The position numbers were made by a program, and so were the translations under genes. Positions 1 to 12,180 of a stretch of DNA of 64,000 nucleotides are shown piece after piece. Source of the DNA: Salvator merianae (taxonomy: Eukaryota; Chordata; Lepidosauria; Squamata; Teiidae); assembly GCA_003586115.2 (NCBI GenBank), contig QVOM02000116.1, forward strand, positions 42,479,024 through 42,543,023. Reading direction: 5' to 3'. The notes beneath the pieces are model-generated. The model saw nothing but the letters and a program-made list of their open reading frames with translations, did no database searches and was not told where the DNA came from. Each line of letters begins with the position of its first letter. The first letter of the stretch is position 1.

Positions 1-66
1 AAATGCAGAAAATCATCTAGCAATCAGCATCACACATGCTCTATGGGGGGGATTCTCTGTCATAGC

Positions 67-361
67 TAGAGATGTTCTGAATGGCGTGATTCCACCAATT
101 TGAATTTGATCCAAATCATCCCAGGTTCAGGAGGTCAGCCAAAACTCAAACCAAACTAAGGAAGGTCAGTCAAACTGGTTTGAACCATTCAGTCAGTCAA
201 ACTGGTTCATGTTTGCTAGCATTTTGCCCTTGCAAAGGTCTTTTAAAATTGCATTTTTATGTGTAGAACCTGGTCAAATTGGTATGAAATTTGGATTGAA
301 TTGGTTTGAACTGGTTCAAATCCAAACCAAACTACCACTTTCAAGCTTGTGCACATCTCTA
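67..361. mobile_element. hAT-type MITE inserted in a LINE 3' end
   Basis: The ends are inverted: the left end begins TAGAGATGTTC and the right end, read on the minus strand, begins TAGAGATGTGCAC, a form common in squamate hAT MITEs. The interior is AT-rich and full of short TTCAAA, AACCAAAC and GGTTTG words, like the copies at 32639 and 62363. The 8-base flanks GTCATAGC and GTGGTAGG agree at five positions. Both resemble the expected LINE sequence at the break, which supports a decayed 8-bp target duplication. It has no coding capacity and would have needed a transposase supplied in trans. Confidence 0.7.
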
Positions 362-612
362 GTGGTAGGTCCTGGGCTGTGGAATAACCTCCCCTCTGAA
401 ATGCATATATCCACTGGACCACACACATTATATGCATGGTGAAGATGCATTCTTTCGTCTAGCCTTCAGATGGAGAGATAGCATGCCTTCCCCTTTTAAG
501 TACAATTATCTGTTTTACTGGGCTCATTTTTTAACTGTGATATTTATATTGTCTTTTTGTAGCCTGCCCTGAGACCTTAGTATATAGCATAGGATAGAAA
601 TATAAATAAAGT
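362..612 (+). mobile_element. L2/CR1-type LINE 3' end (fragment)
   Basis: The start translates to VVGPGLWNNLPSEM, matching the (A/G)P-LWN-LP motif near the C-terminus of L2/CR1-type LINE ORF2 proteins. Downstream is the usual 3' UTR pattern: a short GCCTGCCCTGAG block followed by an AT-rich tail ending ATATAAATAAAG. The reading frame is broken and no upstream reverse-transcriptase domain is visible. About 20 bases before position 67 appear to belong to the same copy, separated by the hAT insertion. Confidence 0.6.
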
Positions 613-619
613 AAGAGTT

Positions 620-900
620 CAGTTCAAATTTGAATCAAACCAAATGGGATTGACCTGATTCAAGCTTTAACCTCAAATAGGTTCAAACTTGCTCATGTTT
701 AAAAAAGCATTGAAATCAATGTAAAAAGCTATTTTTAAAGGGCAATTGCTGCTGAACATGAATCAGTTCAAACTGAATTAGTGGTTTTGACTGGTTTGGA
801 TGTATGCTCTTGGTTCAGTTTGAGTTTGAACCAGCTCCCTTGATTCAAGTCTGAACCAATCAAACCAACCAGTTTGATTCAAACCAACTGGAAAATTTAC
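620..900. mobile_element. Probable decayed AT-rich hAT MITE
   Basis: This stretch has the same word composition as the MITE at 67-361 (repeated TTCAAA, AACCAA, GGTTTG and TTGAACC). I cannot find clear terminal inverted repeats or a target duplication, so membership is inferred from composition only. Confidence 0.35.
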
Positions 901-1639
901 TGATCATGCTGTTAATAGCATGTAAATTATTCTATCAATAAAGTCAATAGCAGGTTTGCAAACCAGACAATTGTGTTCTTTTCTATAAGCAGATTCTTCC
1001 TGCACACACAGCAGGGATGATGTGTCCTGGACAATAGAGTGACACCTTTAGTGCTTAAGCCAATCAAGGTTGGGACACACTCCCAACTAAATTCTAATAC
1101 TGGAGGCTGATAGGTACCTTCCAGAAGTTTATGAAGAAATGTTATTTAATAAAAGACTGGACTGGGATGCCAATAGCTCTTCCAGTATCTCCTTTTAGAT
1201 TCTGCCCAGGGCAAATATCTGCTATCACCAAGCCATTTAAATGGATTATTCCTTCTGAGGATGGGCTTCCTTCTGATTTAGCTCTGCTTTTGCAGATGTC
1301 TCTGTTCTGAGACCTCTGCTTTACGCAGAGACAGGATGTTTCACAATCACTTCCTTGTCCTTTTGAATCAAGCCCTGGCTTTTCCAACATGTCCTGGTGT
1401 ACCAAAATGGATTCTGGTCTGTTATTCAGGCTCTCTGGTCCATTCCCATCTACTTCCAACATTTATGTAAATCTCAATGCCAATCATAATGATCAGTTCT
1501 TTAGTCTGTGGGTGTCTGTAACCTGGCAGATCCTTGCCTTTGGTGGTCCAGCACCACAACATTCCCTATCCCATTCACTAGCATGGAAATAAAGTTGGTT
1601 GTTTTGTGATTGTTCTTAGATGATATCAAGTTGGGTTCA
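901..1639. other. Unassigned stretch
   Basis: I see no gene, tRNA-like block or recognisable repeat. Open frames here are short and lack any domain signature. Confidence 0.5.
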
Positions 1640-2260
1640 AAAAGCAGTTGCTGTCTTAACCTTTTTTTCTTCTTTATTTTTAAAGTAAGGTCTTATAGTT
1701 CTTTCAAGCATGTTCCAAAAAATTATTTATCACGTCCATCCACCTCATTCATTGATTTCCTGTTCTTCTTCTCCACTCAGCCTTGCCAAGTATAATTATT
1801 TGTTTTAGTCCTTCATACAACCTCATCACATGTCCAAAGTATATAATCTTCCAATTGTTGATCATCTTCTCAAGAAGCTATCAGATTTTATTTGTTCCAG
1901 AGTTATCAACTTGCTTTTTTTCTGTGTGTATATTTTTAGTAGCTGTCTCTAGAGTCATAATTCTAATAGCTCTGTCTTTCCTTTGCTCTTCCTTGGCGTC
2001 TTGCTTTCACAGCCACATTTTATGCCAGGAAAGACCATTTGCTTAATTACTCTGCTCTAAATTCTTAGAGTAATGCTCTTATGAATGTGACTAAGATTAT
2101 CAATGCCTTTTTTCCTAGGAATTTTGTTCCTAACTTTTCAACACTGTTTGCTTCTGAGAATGTAAGAGACTGTTTACAATCTTTGCTTCTTCACCATCAA
2201 CTGTAACTCATCAGATTAACATTACTTTTGTCTTAATTTTTATCTTTAATCCAATTTTAA
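1640..2260 (-). mobile_element. BovB/RTE-like LINE remnant
   Basis: On the minus strand, several frames give fragments resembling the C-terminal tail of RTE-type LINE ORF2 proteins: a GCES segment, a LEQIK segment followed by a run around GRLYTLDM, and LARLSGEEEQEIN. These parallel the CESWT...LLRVPW...FGHVMRR...GRRRRG region of BovB and its relatives. The frame is broken by many stops and shifts, so this is an old inactive copy. RTE is the likely clade, but a related endonuclease-bearing LINE is possible. Confidence 0.5.
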
Positions 2261-5200
2261 AAAGCAAGAAAATGAATTAGTTTTCAACTGGGACTTACTA
2301 GTAAATGGAGTAGACTCCAACTAAACATGTCAAAGGATAATCCACAACTTTGATAATATCAAAGGAAAAACAGGGCACCCTGTACCAAAGGATCAAGTGT
2401 TTGTGTGTTTGGATTTAATGTGTACTTATTTGGTTCTCAGTACACTTGATGACATTCAGAGAAGCTTACAAAGATTGAAAGTAAGCAGCAAAAATACTAG
2501 ATTCAAGTATCATCAGGGGAATACGTATAAACTTCAAATCTTTATATATACACAGCGATAACATCTCAATTAAAACTACACAATAACTGTTTATACTAAA
2601 CAATAAATCTAATAATCACATCAGACTGTAAGCAATACAGAGAATACATTATATCAGTGAGTGAACATGCCGCAACAAAGGCTGAATCTGGACAGTACTG
2701 TTATGGTGCATTTAGTGCGTACTGAGGGTGCAATACCTGCACTTTCATTAGGCTCTCAGAATGGAGGGAACATGTGATAACCACTCAGATACCGCACCCT
2801 TTCTCCCTTCTGTCACTATAAAGGCACAGCAGGTTGAAGGGTTTAGAGACCAACTCACTTTTGTCTTGCCACTGCTGATTTCTGTTTCCAAAAACAAGGA
2901 ATGGCCCATGAGGTCCTTCCCTATCTTCAACCCCACCTTCCATTTCAAAGCAGGACTCTTCCTTTCATATGTAGGGTGGGAGAAGACCTTCTCACCACCT
3001 GTCAAATGGCACAAAGGCTTTCTTCATCACCATTTGATGGGCAAGAGAAATTTGCTCCCCACATAGGATCTGAGGTCAATGTATAGTCGATCATGTAGGG
3101 AGTAGGGCTTCCCACCCTCTTCCCACAGGATCAGATGTAAAATGGCATCCAGTGCAGTGGGGTGAAGAAAACTTCCCTTGCCCGTCAAATGGCAGTGAGG
3201 AAAGCTTTCATATAGAAAGTCTGGCAATGATACCAGGTTTCCCATCATAGTGATACTTATTTGCATGTCCACTGGATTGCTTCATTATTATCTTGTTTAG
3301 GGTTACCCAGAAGGCAGCCAAGCATGTGAAAAAAACAAAAACAAATGGCTGGGTGTTTGGCTGGGTTCCAGGTAGCTCCATGCAAGATAATAACAAAACA
3401 GATGGCAGACACAGAAGGTAAAGTAGACTGTTCCACACATCTTGCAAAGAGTAGCTAGAGGCAATTGAGGGATTTTTAAATTTATTTTTAATATATCTTG
3501 TATTGCCTCTTGCTTTCTGGAGACAGCCTTAGCTGCTCAAAATTTGTCTGCAGGTTGGGGATCAGTTTGATAGTATTGCCTCCCCAAAGTTACAAAAAAA
3601 AACCCACTTCAAGGTTCAAATTAAATCTTAGCATATAGACTGTCCTTCTTGACGATTTGAAAATGCCTCTATTGCCTTGCAATTCCCCATCCTTAGCATA
3701 AAGACTGTGAAACTGAAAAATCGATTTGTGCCAATCTGTCTGAAGTTTTGGGGGCAACAATGAATTTCTTAGTAATCAAGAGTCAGGCCCTGTGTCCCAT
3801 GTAAAGGCTGCCTTTAGACCTTTTCATTTAAATGGAGGGCAGTGTGTTTGCTTAGTATGTCAGAAGTCTCTGTGATTCAGCTGGCCTTGTCACTTTCCAT
3901 TCTGTTGTTCATCCCTCTGGGATCTTGGCAGGCTCAGTTAGTGTGTAATATGACAGTAATCAAAATGGATGCTGCTTAATAGCGGTACTGTGACAACAGC
4001 AATTTCAATGCAACTACATTATCAGAAAATAAATAAATAAATGCTGGACAAATGCCTTGTAAAACCGGAACACCTCAGTTGCTGAACTCTATTATCATTT
4101 ATGGAGGAAGTGGCAAAATGTAATTATGCAGGCAATCTGTTTGCTTTTATTCCTTATTTGCAAGAGGAGAAAGTGGCACTGTATCAACTACTCCCGCCCC
4201 CCCCCGAGGGTATTAAAAGGAACATCACCATTCAGAATCATCAGTTTAAAAGGCACCCTTTGCTTGGCTCCTACAGGAAGTGGTAATACATCATAACTAG
4301 AGGAAAACACGCAGCACGATTTTCTTTATTAGAAGGGTCTTATGCTACTAGATTGGCTGACATTCTTTCCTTGATATTCAACAGCCACAATCAGAATATT
4401 ACATAACATTTTGCAGTGAATATAATTGATATTGCCCCAATCAGCACCATTATAATGCCAACCAAAATGAAAGTATCTGTTGATAGAGGAAAAGTTGCGT
4501 AAATCACAAGCATTGTCACATTCACTTATCTTGCAAGCATGCAGTGAATGTTTTATCTTACTAAGACTTTAGATGCAAAAGTTTTATCAAAATAATTGAG
4601 AAGAGAAGAGGATGTGATTTTTTAAAAAAATAAATCAGTTAAAAACAAAGCTAGCAGCAGTCATTTCTTCATCTTCCATTCATAGGAGAAAGAGCTAAAA
4701 TGTCTTGTTTTTGTCATGAGTACCTTGTTATGAGTACCTGTATGCAGGAGCAGAGCAGTGGCTTTGAACAGAAGGAACACCTGCCCAAGATCTGTCATTA
4801 TCTGTCCTAGCATGCGGATGATGTGTCCCTATTCTAAGATATAATCCAAAATAAGGCTGAAAGAACCTTAAGATTTTTGTCAGTCTTTTAAAATTAATGC
4901 CCAACTATTTATATTAAACAAAAATGAATTGCTCCAATCTACAAACTAATATCCAAGTTAAATGTCTACCCACAAGTCAGATGTTAGAATAATTTTAAAC
5001 ATGGAGAGAGGAGCAAGATCACAAAAGCAAACTACGTCTATCATTTCTATCTAATTGGCTCATCAGAATAGAACTAATGAATGGATGGAGAAAGAAATCT
5101 GTGATCCCATTCCCTCTTCAGTTTACCTGGCTTGTTGCATGAATAGATCATTTAGAATTCCAGTCATATATTATTCCACTTTAAGTCCCAATAAATTAAT

Positions 5201-5585
5201 CAGGCACTGACAAAACAGGTTACATGTAATGTGACAGCAGCCAATATAGGTGGGTGTAGACAGAAGCAGCCAGTACCACTGCATGCCGGTCAGTAAGTTT
5301 TGTTTGAATCCCAGACTTTATGGAAAATCTCCCTTTGACTCAACCCATCTCACTTCAGATCAAAGGGAAATTTACCAGTGTGGTGTGGACTTCAAATAAA
5401 CATCATGTGACAATGCTTGGTGCTTCTGACTGTGTTGGCTGTGCTGGTCATTCCTGATTTAATTTCAGGCATATAATTGTGTCTACTGGTGGTACAATCA
5501 GGACTCAACAACTTGGGACAAAGCTTCCTGTGCCCTGAGATCTCCAATGGAGGCTTTATTGGTTGTGCTACTTTTTGCAGAGAGC
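2261..5585. other. Unassigned AT-rich stretch
   Basis: There is no recognisable gene or repeat family. Near 2960-3230 the word GTCAAATGGCA recurs three times, with variations, in about 250 bases, which may be a remnant of local duplication. A C-run lies near 4196. Confidence 0.4.
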
Positions 5586-5640
5586 ATATAATCATAGAAG
5601 TATGCAACTTGGAAGGGACTACAAGGAACACCTTGATCCA
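5586..5640 (-). mobile_element. CR1 3'-terminal fragment
   Basis: The string ATCATAGAAGTATGC followed by TTGGAAGGGACTACAAGG matches the minus-strand form of the CR1 3' end (ATCATAGA, then TTGGAAGGGACC). Only about 55 bases are recognisable, so this is a severely 5'-truncated copy. Confidence 0.5.
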
Positions 5641-5869
5641 TTTAACATCAGGAAGGAGATTGGTATTTTGTGCTATGGCACTAGGTGCATGAAATGATCC
5701 CTGTTTTGAAAGACAAGCACCAACTCTACTGGGATTTTAATAACTGCTTACAATGCACTTGTGCCCTCCGGCATTTGCTGGATGCTTCTGGGATTGTTTG
5801 GCCTACTGTAGGCCTTCATTTTTACTGTAGTTTTATTGACTTGATGACTCTCTTTTTTAAATGGGAATT

Positions 5870-5870
<1 letters not shown>

Positions 5871-5923
<53 letters not shown>

Positions 5924-5933
5924 TGTGTGTGTG
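5871..5933. repeat. (AGAT)n microsatellite with short (TG)n
   Basis: Thirteen near-perfect AGAT units are followed by a short TG run. Confidence 0.95.
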
Positions 5934-6035
5934 AATTGTACTGGATTTTTTTGCCTTTTTCCTAAATAAAGTATCATACAGCACACAGAATGAAAGGTTG
6001 CTCCTTGGAAGCTTCTCCCTTTTGCTGATCATTTC

Positions 6036-6036
6036 T

Positions 6037-6096
<60 letters not shown>

Positions 6097-6099
6097 TCC
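6036..6099. repeat. (TTTC)n microsatellite
   Basis: About 15 TTTC units form a polypyrimidine tract only about 100 bases from the AGAT array. Confidence 0.95.
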
Positions 6100-7765
6100 T
6101 AGCTCAGTATTACACAAATGGATTTTACAAGCAGCTGCAAGTTGGGCATCCAATTGCACAAGTGGAAATTCACTTTGCTGTTTTCACTTCTTTATCCGAT
6201 AGCTCTTTCCTTCCCACACCAGAGGAAGTAAAGTGATGATGGAATCTTTTGAAAGTTTTAGCAGAACTATGACAAAGTGGCTGTGACTGTGTTAGTACCA
6301 GTAAAAGGCTTTTCAAATCAATTAAGGAAGAAGGCAGTCTTCTTAGATACTATTATCTTTTTTCCCCCAGCAAACTGGCCTTACACACTTACGTCATGCC
6401 AGTCATAAATAATAGGGATCAGAAAAGGAAATCCCACTTTCCAAATTGCCTTTTGAGTTTTTAAGCACAGATTCTGGTCTCAGAGCTGTCAAAAAATAAG
6501 CTAAGACTGGGAATAAGAAAGCAGGACTGACTCATGACCTCATTCAGGTTACAGCTGTAGGTAGAGAAAAGAAAGCTAAATCAACCATGGCATGTTATAG
6601 AACCTCATGTGGCAAAACCATCTGGAAAGTCTACCTAACAGACAATTATTTGGGGTGCCATCAGAAGGCAGAATGCAAAACCACAAAGTATACACAAAGG
6701 CATATGAAAAAAAAAGCAAATTAGAAATGTCTATGTATTTTATCCACAGGCCTCTGTTACAGACAAAGAGTTGAGAAGACTAATTGCCATTCAGTAGGGT
6801 TGTCTGAAAAATTTGAACAGGCCAGACGATCTTGAGACAGCTTGCACACCCAGAGGAAACCTTGGATCACATCCAAAGTATCCTCTAAGAGAACACATCT
6901 GTTTGTGGTGAGGTCTTCTCTGAGCTGGCAGCTCATCCTTCTGGTCCATCGTCCTGCTATGCCTTTCTGCCAACCACTTGCTTAGCCATGCAGCTGAGCT
7001 GCTAGTTTAGAAGTAGACCTTATTATCATCAGGCATCTGGGCAATTTTGCACCACAGAAGAAACATTGCTTGGTGCCCATTTGCTGTGCTGTATATTCAT
7101 CAGTCCACAATGTTGGCTTTGTTGTTGCAGCTACTGTTTTAAAAGTTGCAGTTTACACTTTTAACATCAATCGTAAAATAACTTGTATATTTAATGCAAA
7201 TTGTAACATCACCTGTAATGCAAGCCCTGACTAGTTCCTTGCTATTGTATTATTAAATCAGCATATAAAGTAATATAATGCAACCAACGTAAAGTTTAAA
7301 AATACAGCAAAGCATTGAATGCTTGTTATTCAATGAATGAAATGAAGTAGATTGAACAAAGCTAAAGTGCAGATGAAAGAAGAAGCACGTGACTCATTTG
7401 TACCATCTCTATCATTCAGTGTTAAAAGAAGGAACTAAGTACTGGGATTTTTTTTTCTACATAATAAATGCAACATAATTTGTGCTTTGAATCAATATGC
7501 AATATGAATTTTGTTTTGAAGTTCTCTAAAAATTACATCAAAAAAGATATACATTTTTGTTAGGAAAGATGAGATCCAGAGAGAAAACATCAGTGAAAGA
7601 ACTTGCAGAATGCATTGTACCAGCAAAATTTGCTTACAAAAATGTAAACATGAGATAAAAATTATGTAAGATCAGATTTATAAGAAAACCTTTTAAGGCA
7701 TTAATATATATATATATGAAGTAAGTGAACTTACACAGAAATGATGTACATACACAGAGGTGTTT
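6100..7765. other. Unassigned stretch
   Basis: I see no supported gene or known repeat. The sequence is AT-rich with a short TA run near 7706. Confidence 0.45.
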
Positions 7766-7878
7766 TTGTTGTGTGCCATTGCTTCTAGGCTAACCCCTGT
7801 TGACTACATAGACACCTCCATGAAGTTTCCTTACATGCAGAAATGATTTGCTCTACCACTGAGCTATAGTCACTCACA
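7766..7878 (-). mobile_element. Sauria-type SINE, internally deleted
   Basis: The right side, read on the minus strand, carries an RNA polymerase III A-box-like tRNA head (CTATAGCTCAGTGGTAGAGC). The left side, GTTGACTACATAGACACCTCC, matches the BovB-derived tail of the fuller copy at 39319-39526. The central body is missing. Inactive. Confidence 0.6.
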
Positions 7879-7983
7879 TATAGAAGTGTGGTGAATCAAC
7901 TTTCCATTAGAAAAAAACATAACTGAAATTTAGCATATCTTTAATAGATATAGAGACAGATATAGAGACAGAGACAGAGATAT

Positions 7984-8314
7984 TAGGGATGTGCATACTT
8001 CAGTTTCATACATTTTCTCATCAAAACGAAAATGATTTTTTTCACATTTATAGTTTTTAATTGAAAAAAAAAATCTATTATTTATGCAAAAATGAAATTC
8101 ACTGAATTTACACATTTTTTTTTTTTTTGCATTATTCACTGTATTTAAACCGTGAAAATAGCATTATCAATGTCATTTTCAATGGGAAAACATTTCAAAA
8201 AATGCAAAAACAAATGCGAAAAATGCATTTTTTGACAATGAAATTTGCTCATGAAGCAAAAATACAGGATTTTGTTCAAAAACAAATAAAAAAAATGGGG
8301 GAGGCACATCCCTA
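7984..8314. mobile_element. AT-rich hAT-type MITE
   Basis: Inverted ends TAGGGATGTGCAT (left) and TAGGGATGTGCCTC (right end, minus strand) bound a very AT-rich interior with A and T runs. The 8-base flanks AGAGATAT and ATATATAT agree at six positions, compatible with a hAT target duplication inside pre-existing simple sequence. The TA/CA microsatellite starts directly at the right end. Confidence 0.7.
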
Positions 8315-8387
<73 letters not shown>

Positions 8388-8400
8388 TACACACACACAT
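8315..8400. repeat. Compound (TA)n(AC)n microsatellite
   Basis: A TA run passes at 8341 into 16 AC units and then interrupted AC/AT units. It abuts the hAT MITE end. Confidence 0.95.
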
Positions 8401-9270
8401 TATTTGTAGAAAATTATAATCACAACAGAAATCCAGTCTATTTTTTAACTAAGTTTCTATTTTACGAACCCCTATTTATATACTTATTTCCATACATATG
8501 TATTATTTCTGTTCATTAACTTATTGCAAGAGTAACGAGAAAATATGCGGGGAAGGTAAATGGCAAGTATCTGTTAAAAGTAAATAATCAATTAACTCCC
8601 TCATCTATCATGAAATTCAACTTATTTGACATCCCTATTAAGAGATCAAAAAAAAAAAAAAGCACAACTTTTGTCATAGGGGCTGGCCTTACTTGAGTGC
8701 CTATTTAACATTTTATACTGCTCTCTCTTTTGAAACTCGGAAAGTGGTTCATGAAGTGATAAAAATAATGAACTAGGTGCAATAAAAACTGGTAACGTTA
8801 CAATTATCCCTGTGCAGCCAAGTGATGTTTTAAGCATGTGCCAGATATTCAGCTGAATTTGTACCCTTGAGAGAGAAACCATTCCATAAAGTGGGTGTAA
8901 TAACAGAAAAGTTATTTCCACTGCTTGACATCAGATGAATCTGTGCAAAGCAAAGCAAAGCAAAACGAAACAAAACAAAATGTGGATCTCAAAATGCTTT
9001 GGAAGGTGCAGACCTCAAGGTTTGGGCAAGTTTATCTGGGGAAAGGTATTCCCTCAAGTAGCTCCCAGAATGAGCAAGAAAAATGGACAGATTACAAAGC
9101 ATACACTGGAAGGGGAGGGAAGATCAGGCTTTTTTTCTTATGTACACCTCTAAAACATACATTTAATGAAGGCTACTTCCCTTCTATTCAACTATATCTG
9201 GAGTCTGGGGAAAAAAAAGTGATGCCAAAAGTACATGCAGGCCTGGGGCAAAAGTCATGGAGAAAAAAAT
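8401..9270. other. Unassigned stretch
   Basis: I see no gene or recognisable repeat. A short AAAGC/AAACAAAA stretch lies near 8945. Confidence 0.45.
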
Positions 9271-9345
9271 TATTTATTTAAGAATGTATATCCCGCCCTT
9301 TACCAAAAGATCCCAGGGTGGGTCACAATACAAATGGCACAAATG
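9271..9345 (-). mobile_element. LINE 3'-tail fragment
   Basis: Read on the minus strand this is CTGGGAT, then GGTAAAGGGCGGGATATACA and an AAATAAATAA tail. This is the GGCGGGATATAAAT-plus-poly(TAAA) ending seen on many squamate LINE/SINE copies; similar ends lie at 540-612, 49180-49285 and 52806-52905. Confidence 0.5.
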
Positions 9346-9528
9346 TGGAAAAAATGTTACACAGCTGTAAAATTCCTGGCTAGCCCACTTTTGCACTGGA
9401 CTGTAAATGGATCCAGAAGTCACCCAGTTTTGGTCTAGAAAAAAAGTGGCCCAACCAGGAACTTGGATAAAATTTGTCTTCTCCCTCTTTCATCAACTCC
9501 ACGTAGGGGAGGGAAGGCATCATGGGGC

Positions 9529-10010
9529 CTTTCTGCACTTATCTGTAATCTAAAACAGGATCCCTTATGGTCTTCTTCAGGGCCTCATCTGTCCACACAT
9601 TAGCGCAGATTAGAGAGTTCCCACCCATCACTGGTATGTTCCATCCACATAGGACAGAGGGTAGTCCAGACTAGGAGGCTCCTGATCTGAGTCACCAGTA
9701 TACCTTGAGGTTTACCAGTGTACTAGCAGGGCCTAATCCATAACACAGAGGTATGCAGAAGATGTATGCCTCTGTGTTCTGTCTATAGGGGGACCCATTT
9801 TGGTGGTGCACCTTATTGTGCTGCTCAAATAAGTCCCCCTGGTGTTCCGAGGCTAAGAACTTTTGTTTCTAGCTATCAGAGCCCTCACACGCTGGTTCCC
9901 AAGCACGTGTGAACTTCAGGGTTGGTGAGGGGGCTGGTCTAGAACAGTGTGGCCATGCAGAGAGAACTGTTCTAGATCACACCTTGCTGTAATCTGTGCC
10001 AGAGCACCTC
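9529..10010. mobile_element. Harbinger-like MITE (one end seen)
   Basis: It starts with GGGGCCTTTCTGCACTTATC, the terminal repeat shared by the elements at 48164, 50997 and 51511. An interior GAACTTTTGTTTCTAG matches the complement of the 48164 copy. It contains an 11-bp stem (TCTAGAACAGT at 9938-9948 with its complement at 9966-9976). I could not place the right terminal repeat. Confidence 0.45.
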
Positions 10011-11159
10011 ACTGATCCAACCCCACTGGGCCAGATCACTGACAGATAAATGAAGAAAGGTCCTTAGGGACCAGCAACCACCTAAAGAGGCATCCATGGT
10101 GCTCTACAGAAAAGTTGACTATCTGAGTGTTTAGGGCAACATAGGAGCCAGTTACAGGCATTGTGGGGGATTGCTTTAGTTCATTAAAAACAATAGATAT
10201 ATGCCCACTAAATCCTTCATCAATGTTATCAATGTATGATAACATTGCATTTGCCAGTGGTGTCCTATACAGCAGAACCGGCAAGAAGGTGAGGTAAGGG
10301 GTAAATCTCACCTTTCATATCTCTCAATATGGGTCCAAGGGATCAAAGGCAAAGGTTTGCCCCTCCTGTGCTACTCTGGCATTTGCTTTGCATGACTTGC
10401 CACAATCTTTGATCCTATCTTCACAAGCCAAAATAGCATGCCTTTCCTGTTACACACGGCATGACCTGACCCTTAATTTCAGCAGAAAGGTCGTGTCCTC
10501 AGCTTTAAACATTAGAACACTGTATGTTGTCTGTACAGCACATTGTGATGAAGAGAAGATGTCTGCTATAGTAGTTAGAACAGTGAAGAAGGAGCCAAGA
10601 TGCCTGTATTGCATTACCAGCTCTACGTAATCCCACTCTTTGACCACCGTTTGCTTCAGCTTTCACGTCTCTCAGGGGCAGAGCTTTGGATCTGAGGAGT
10701 CTTGCAGACCAAAATGTAGGAAGCATTGGAAAGACTTTGTGGAAATGAGTACAAGACATGAAGCCAGGACTTTTCCAAAAAGGAATTTGATGCTGTCTTG
10801 CTGTTTTCTAATGGGCTTTTAGAATAGAGGATATTGTGTTTCTGATGTCTGCATAAACTGAGAAGACAAAAGTTGAGTGCTTTTAGCAGGAGGATGCAAT
10901 GGAGCCAGACACACTGCCAAAGTTCTATAAATCACTGTGCTCCACATACAGTGTGTTAGAGTCCCCCTCTTCTGTCTGCCAAACCTCTGCTTCAATTTCA
11001 CAGCCTGAGAATGCTGTAAAAATCTCCACTAGCTGCCTGGCTAAACTTACTGAGATCTGTTGATTCTTTGCTTAAATGAAGCCAGCATTTGAGGATCAAG
11101 AACCCATTGCAGTTACCTTTGGAAGGAGAACCGTGCCAACAGTGAGCATTTGCTTTATA
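10011..11159. other. Unassigned stretch
   Basis: There is no recognised repeat, and open frames are short and shared by both strands. Confidence 0.45.
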
Positions 11160-11220
11160 GGCTGTGTTCACATTGAGTTCCCCTCCCCCATTTTAAAACA
11201 CTTCTGAGGCAGTTTAGAGA

Positions 11221-11221
11221 T

Positions 11222-11256
<35 letters not shown>

Positions 11257-11259
11257 TTT
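11221..11259. repeat. (TTTA)n microsatellite
   Basis: About ten TTTA units precede CTATTCCACCCTCAGGG, resembling the minus-strand LINE-tail motif at 9271. Confidence 0.95.
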
Positions 11260-11328
11260 TTCTATTCCACCCTCAGGGTGGGTTAAAAGGTCTTAGGATG
11301 GGTTAAAATGAAATCTGTCTCCAAACAT

Positions 11329-11413
11329 CACTTATTTATTCCACTATATTTGGATATTCTGGAATATCCATGCTTTATTCTGGAATATCCAAATATAGTG
11401 GAATAAGTAAGTG
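11329..11413. repeat. 31-bp near-perfect inverted repeat
   Basis: Bases 11329-11359 are complementary to 11383-11413 with one mismatch in 31, which would be a G-U wobble in RNA. The spacer is 23 bases and shares GGAATATCC words with the arms. Confidence 0.95.
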
Positions 11414-11811
11414 GCATGTGGATGCAGCTGAAATCAGTATAAAAACAGATAAAATAAATTAGCTAAAAGAGATGGTTTGCTATTGGCTTAGAGATGGCTT
11501 ATGGGATGGATTTGTTTACATGCCTGTCTGCTCCCCACCTTGCTACATGAACATTGTAGACTAGGAAAGATGGATTAGAGATGGTATGAAAACATGAGGA
11601 CCATGCACTACTGACTCTAAGGTGCTTTTGAGCTGCTTTTTTGTTCCATGTTTATGCACCCTTAGAGATGGTCCACAGGTGGGACCACAGTCTGTCCCTT
11701 CCTCCTCTCATGAGCATTCTAGACTAGAAATGGTGAGTTACAAATGCAAGAAGAATGCAAAGGCCACACATTACTGTCTCTAAGGACCTTTTTGCTATTG
11801 TGAACACAGTC

Positions 11812-12180
11812 ATATACATGACACAGATTTGCATTGCCTTGATTTTATAAGGAATTTATATATTAACTATTGTGTCATCTATTTTGCAACCTGTGCCCAA
11901 ATTGAGGAGAAGGAGGAGGAAGTTTTCATGCTAGAATTTGAACAAGCTTAGTATTGGAATTTAGGACTGACCTGTTTATGTTCTTTATCTCCCAAGAAGG
12001 TGTGATCAGTGGAGGACAGATACAAGGGAATCTTCCAGGGTAAAATAGAGCCCTGTTGTTGTTTTTTCCCCTCCATCCTTCCCAGCACAAGCACTATTAA
12101 GTACATGTGCATAGTAGATTGGGAATTGAGATTCCTGCTCAGTCATGGTGTTAACTGAAGTCAGCAAGTGTGACTGTGCC
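11812..12180. other. Unassigned stretch
   Basis: I see no gene or recognisable repeat before the CR1 element. Confidence 0.4.

Larger units (their letters stand above)
11160..11811. mobile_element. PIF/Harbinger-like element with tandem internal duplication
   Basis: Terminal inverted repeats are GGCTGTGTTCACA (left) and GACTGTGTTCACA (right, minus strand), flanked on both sides by ATA. A 3-bp target duplication is typical of PIF/Harbinger. The right half holds two diverged tandem units (about 11470-11650 and 11655-11811) sharing TTAGAGATGG, TGAGCATTCTAGACTAG-like and ACTGACTCTAAGG-like words. The same unit forms the single-copy MITE at 63025-63227. The left half holds a TTTA array, a LINE-tail-like GGGTGGGTTAAAA stretch and a 31-bp hairpin, so this may be a composite. 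Confidence 0.55.
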
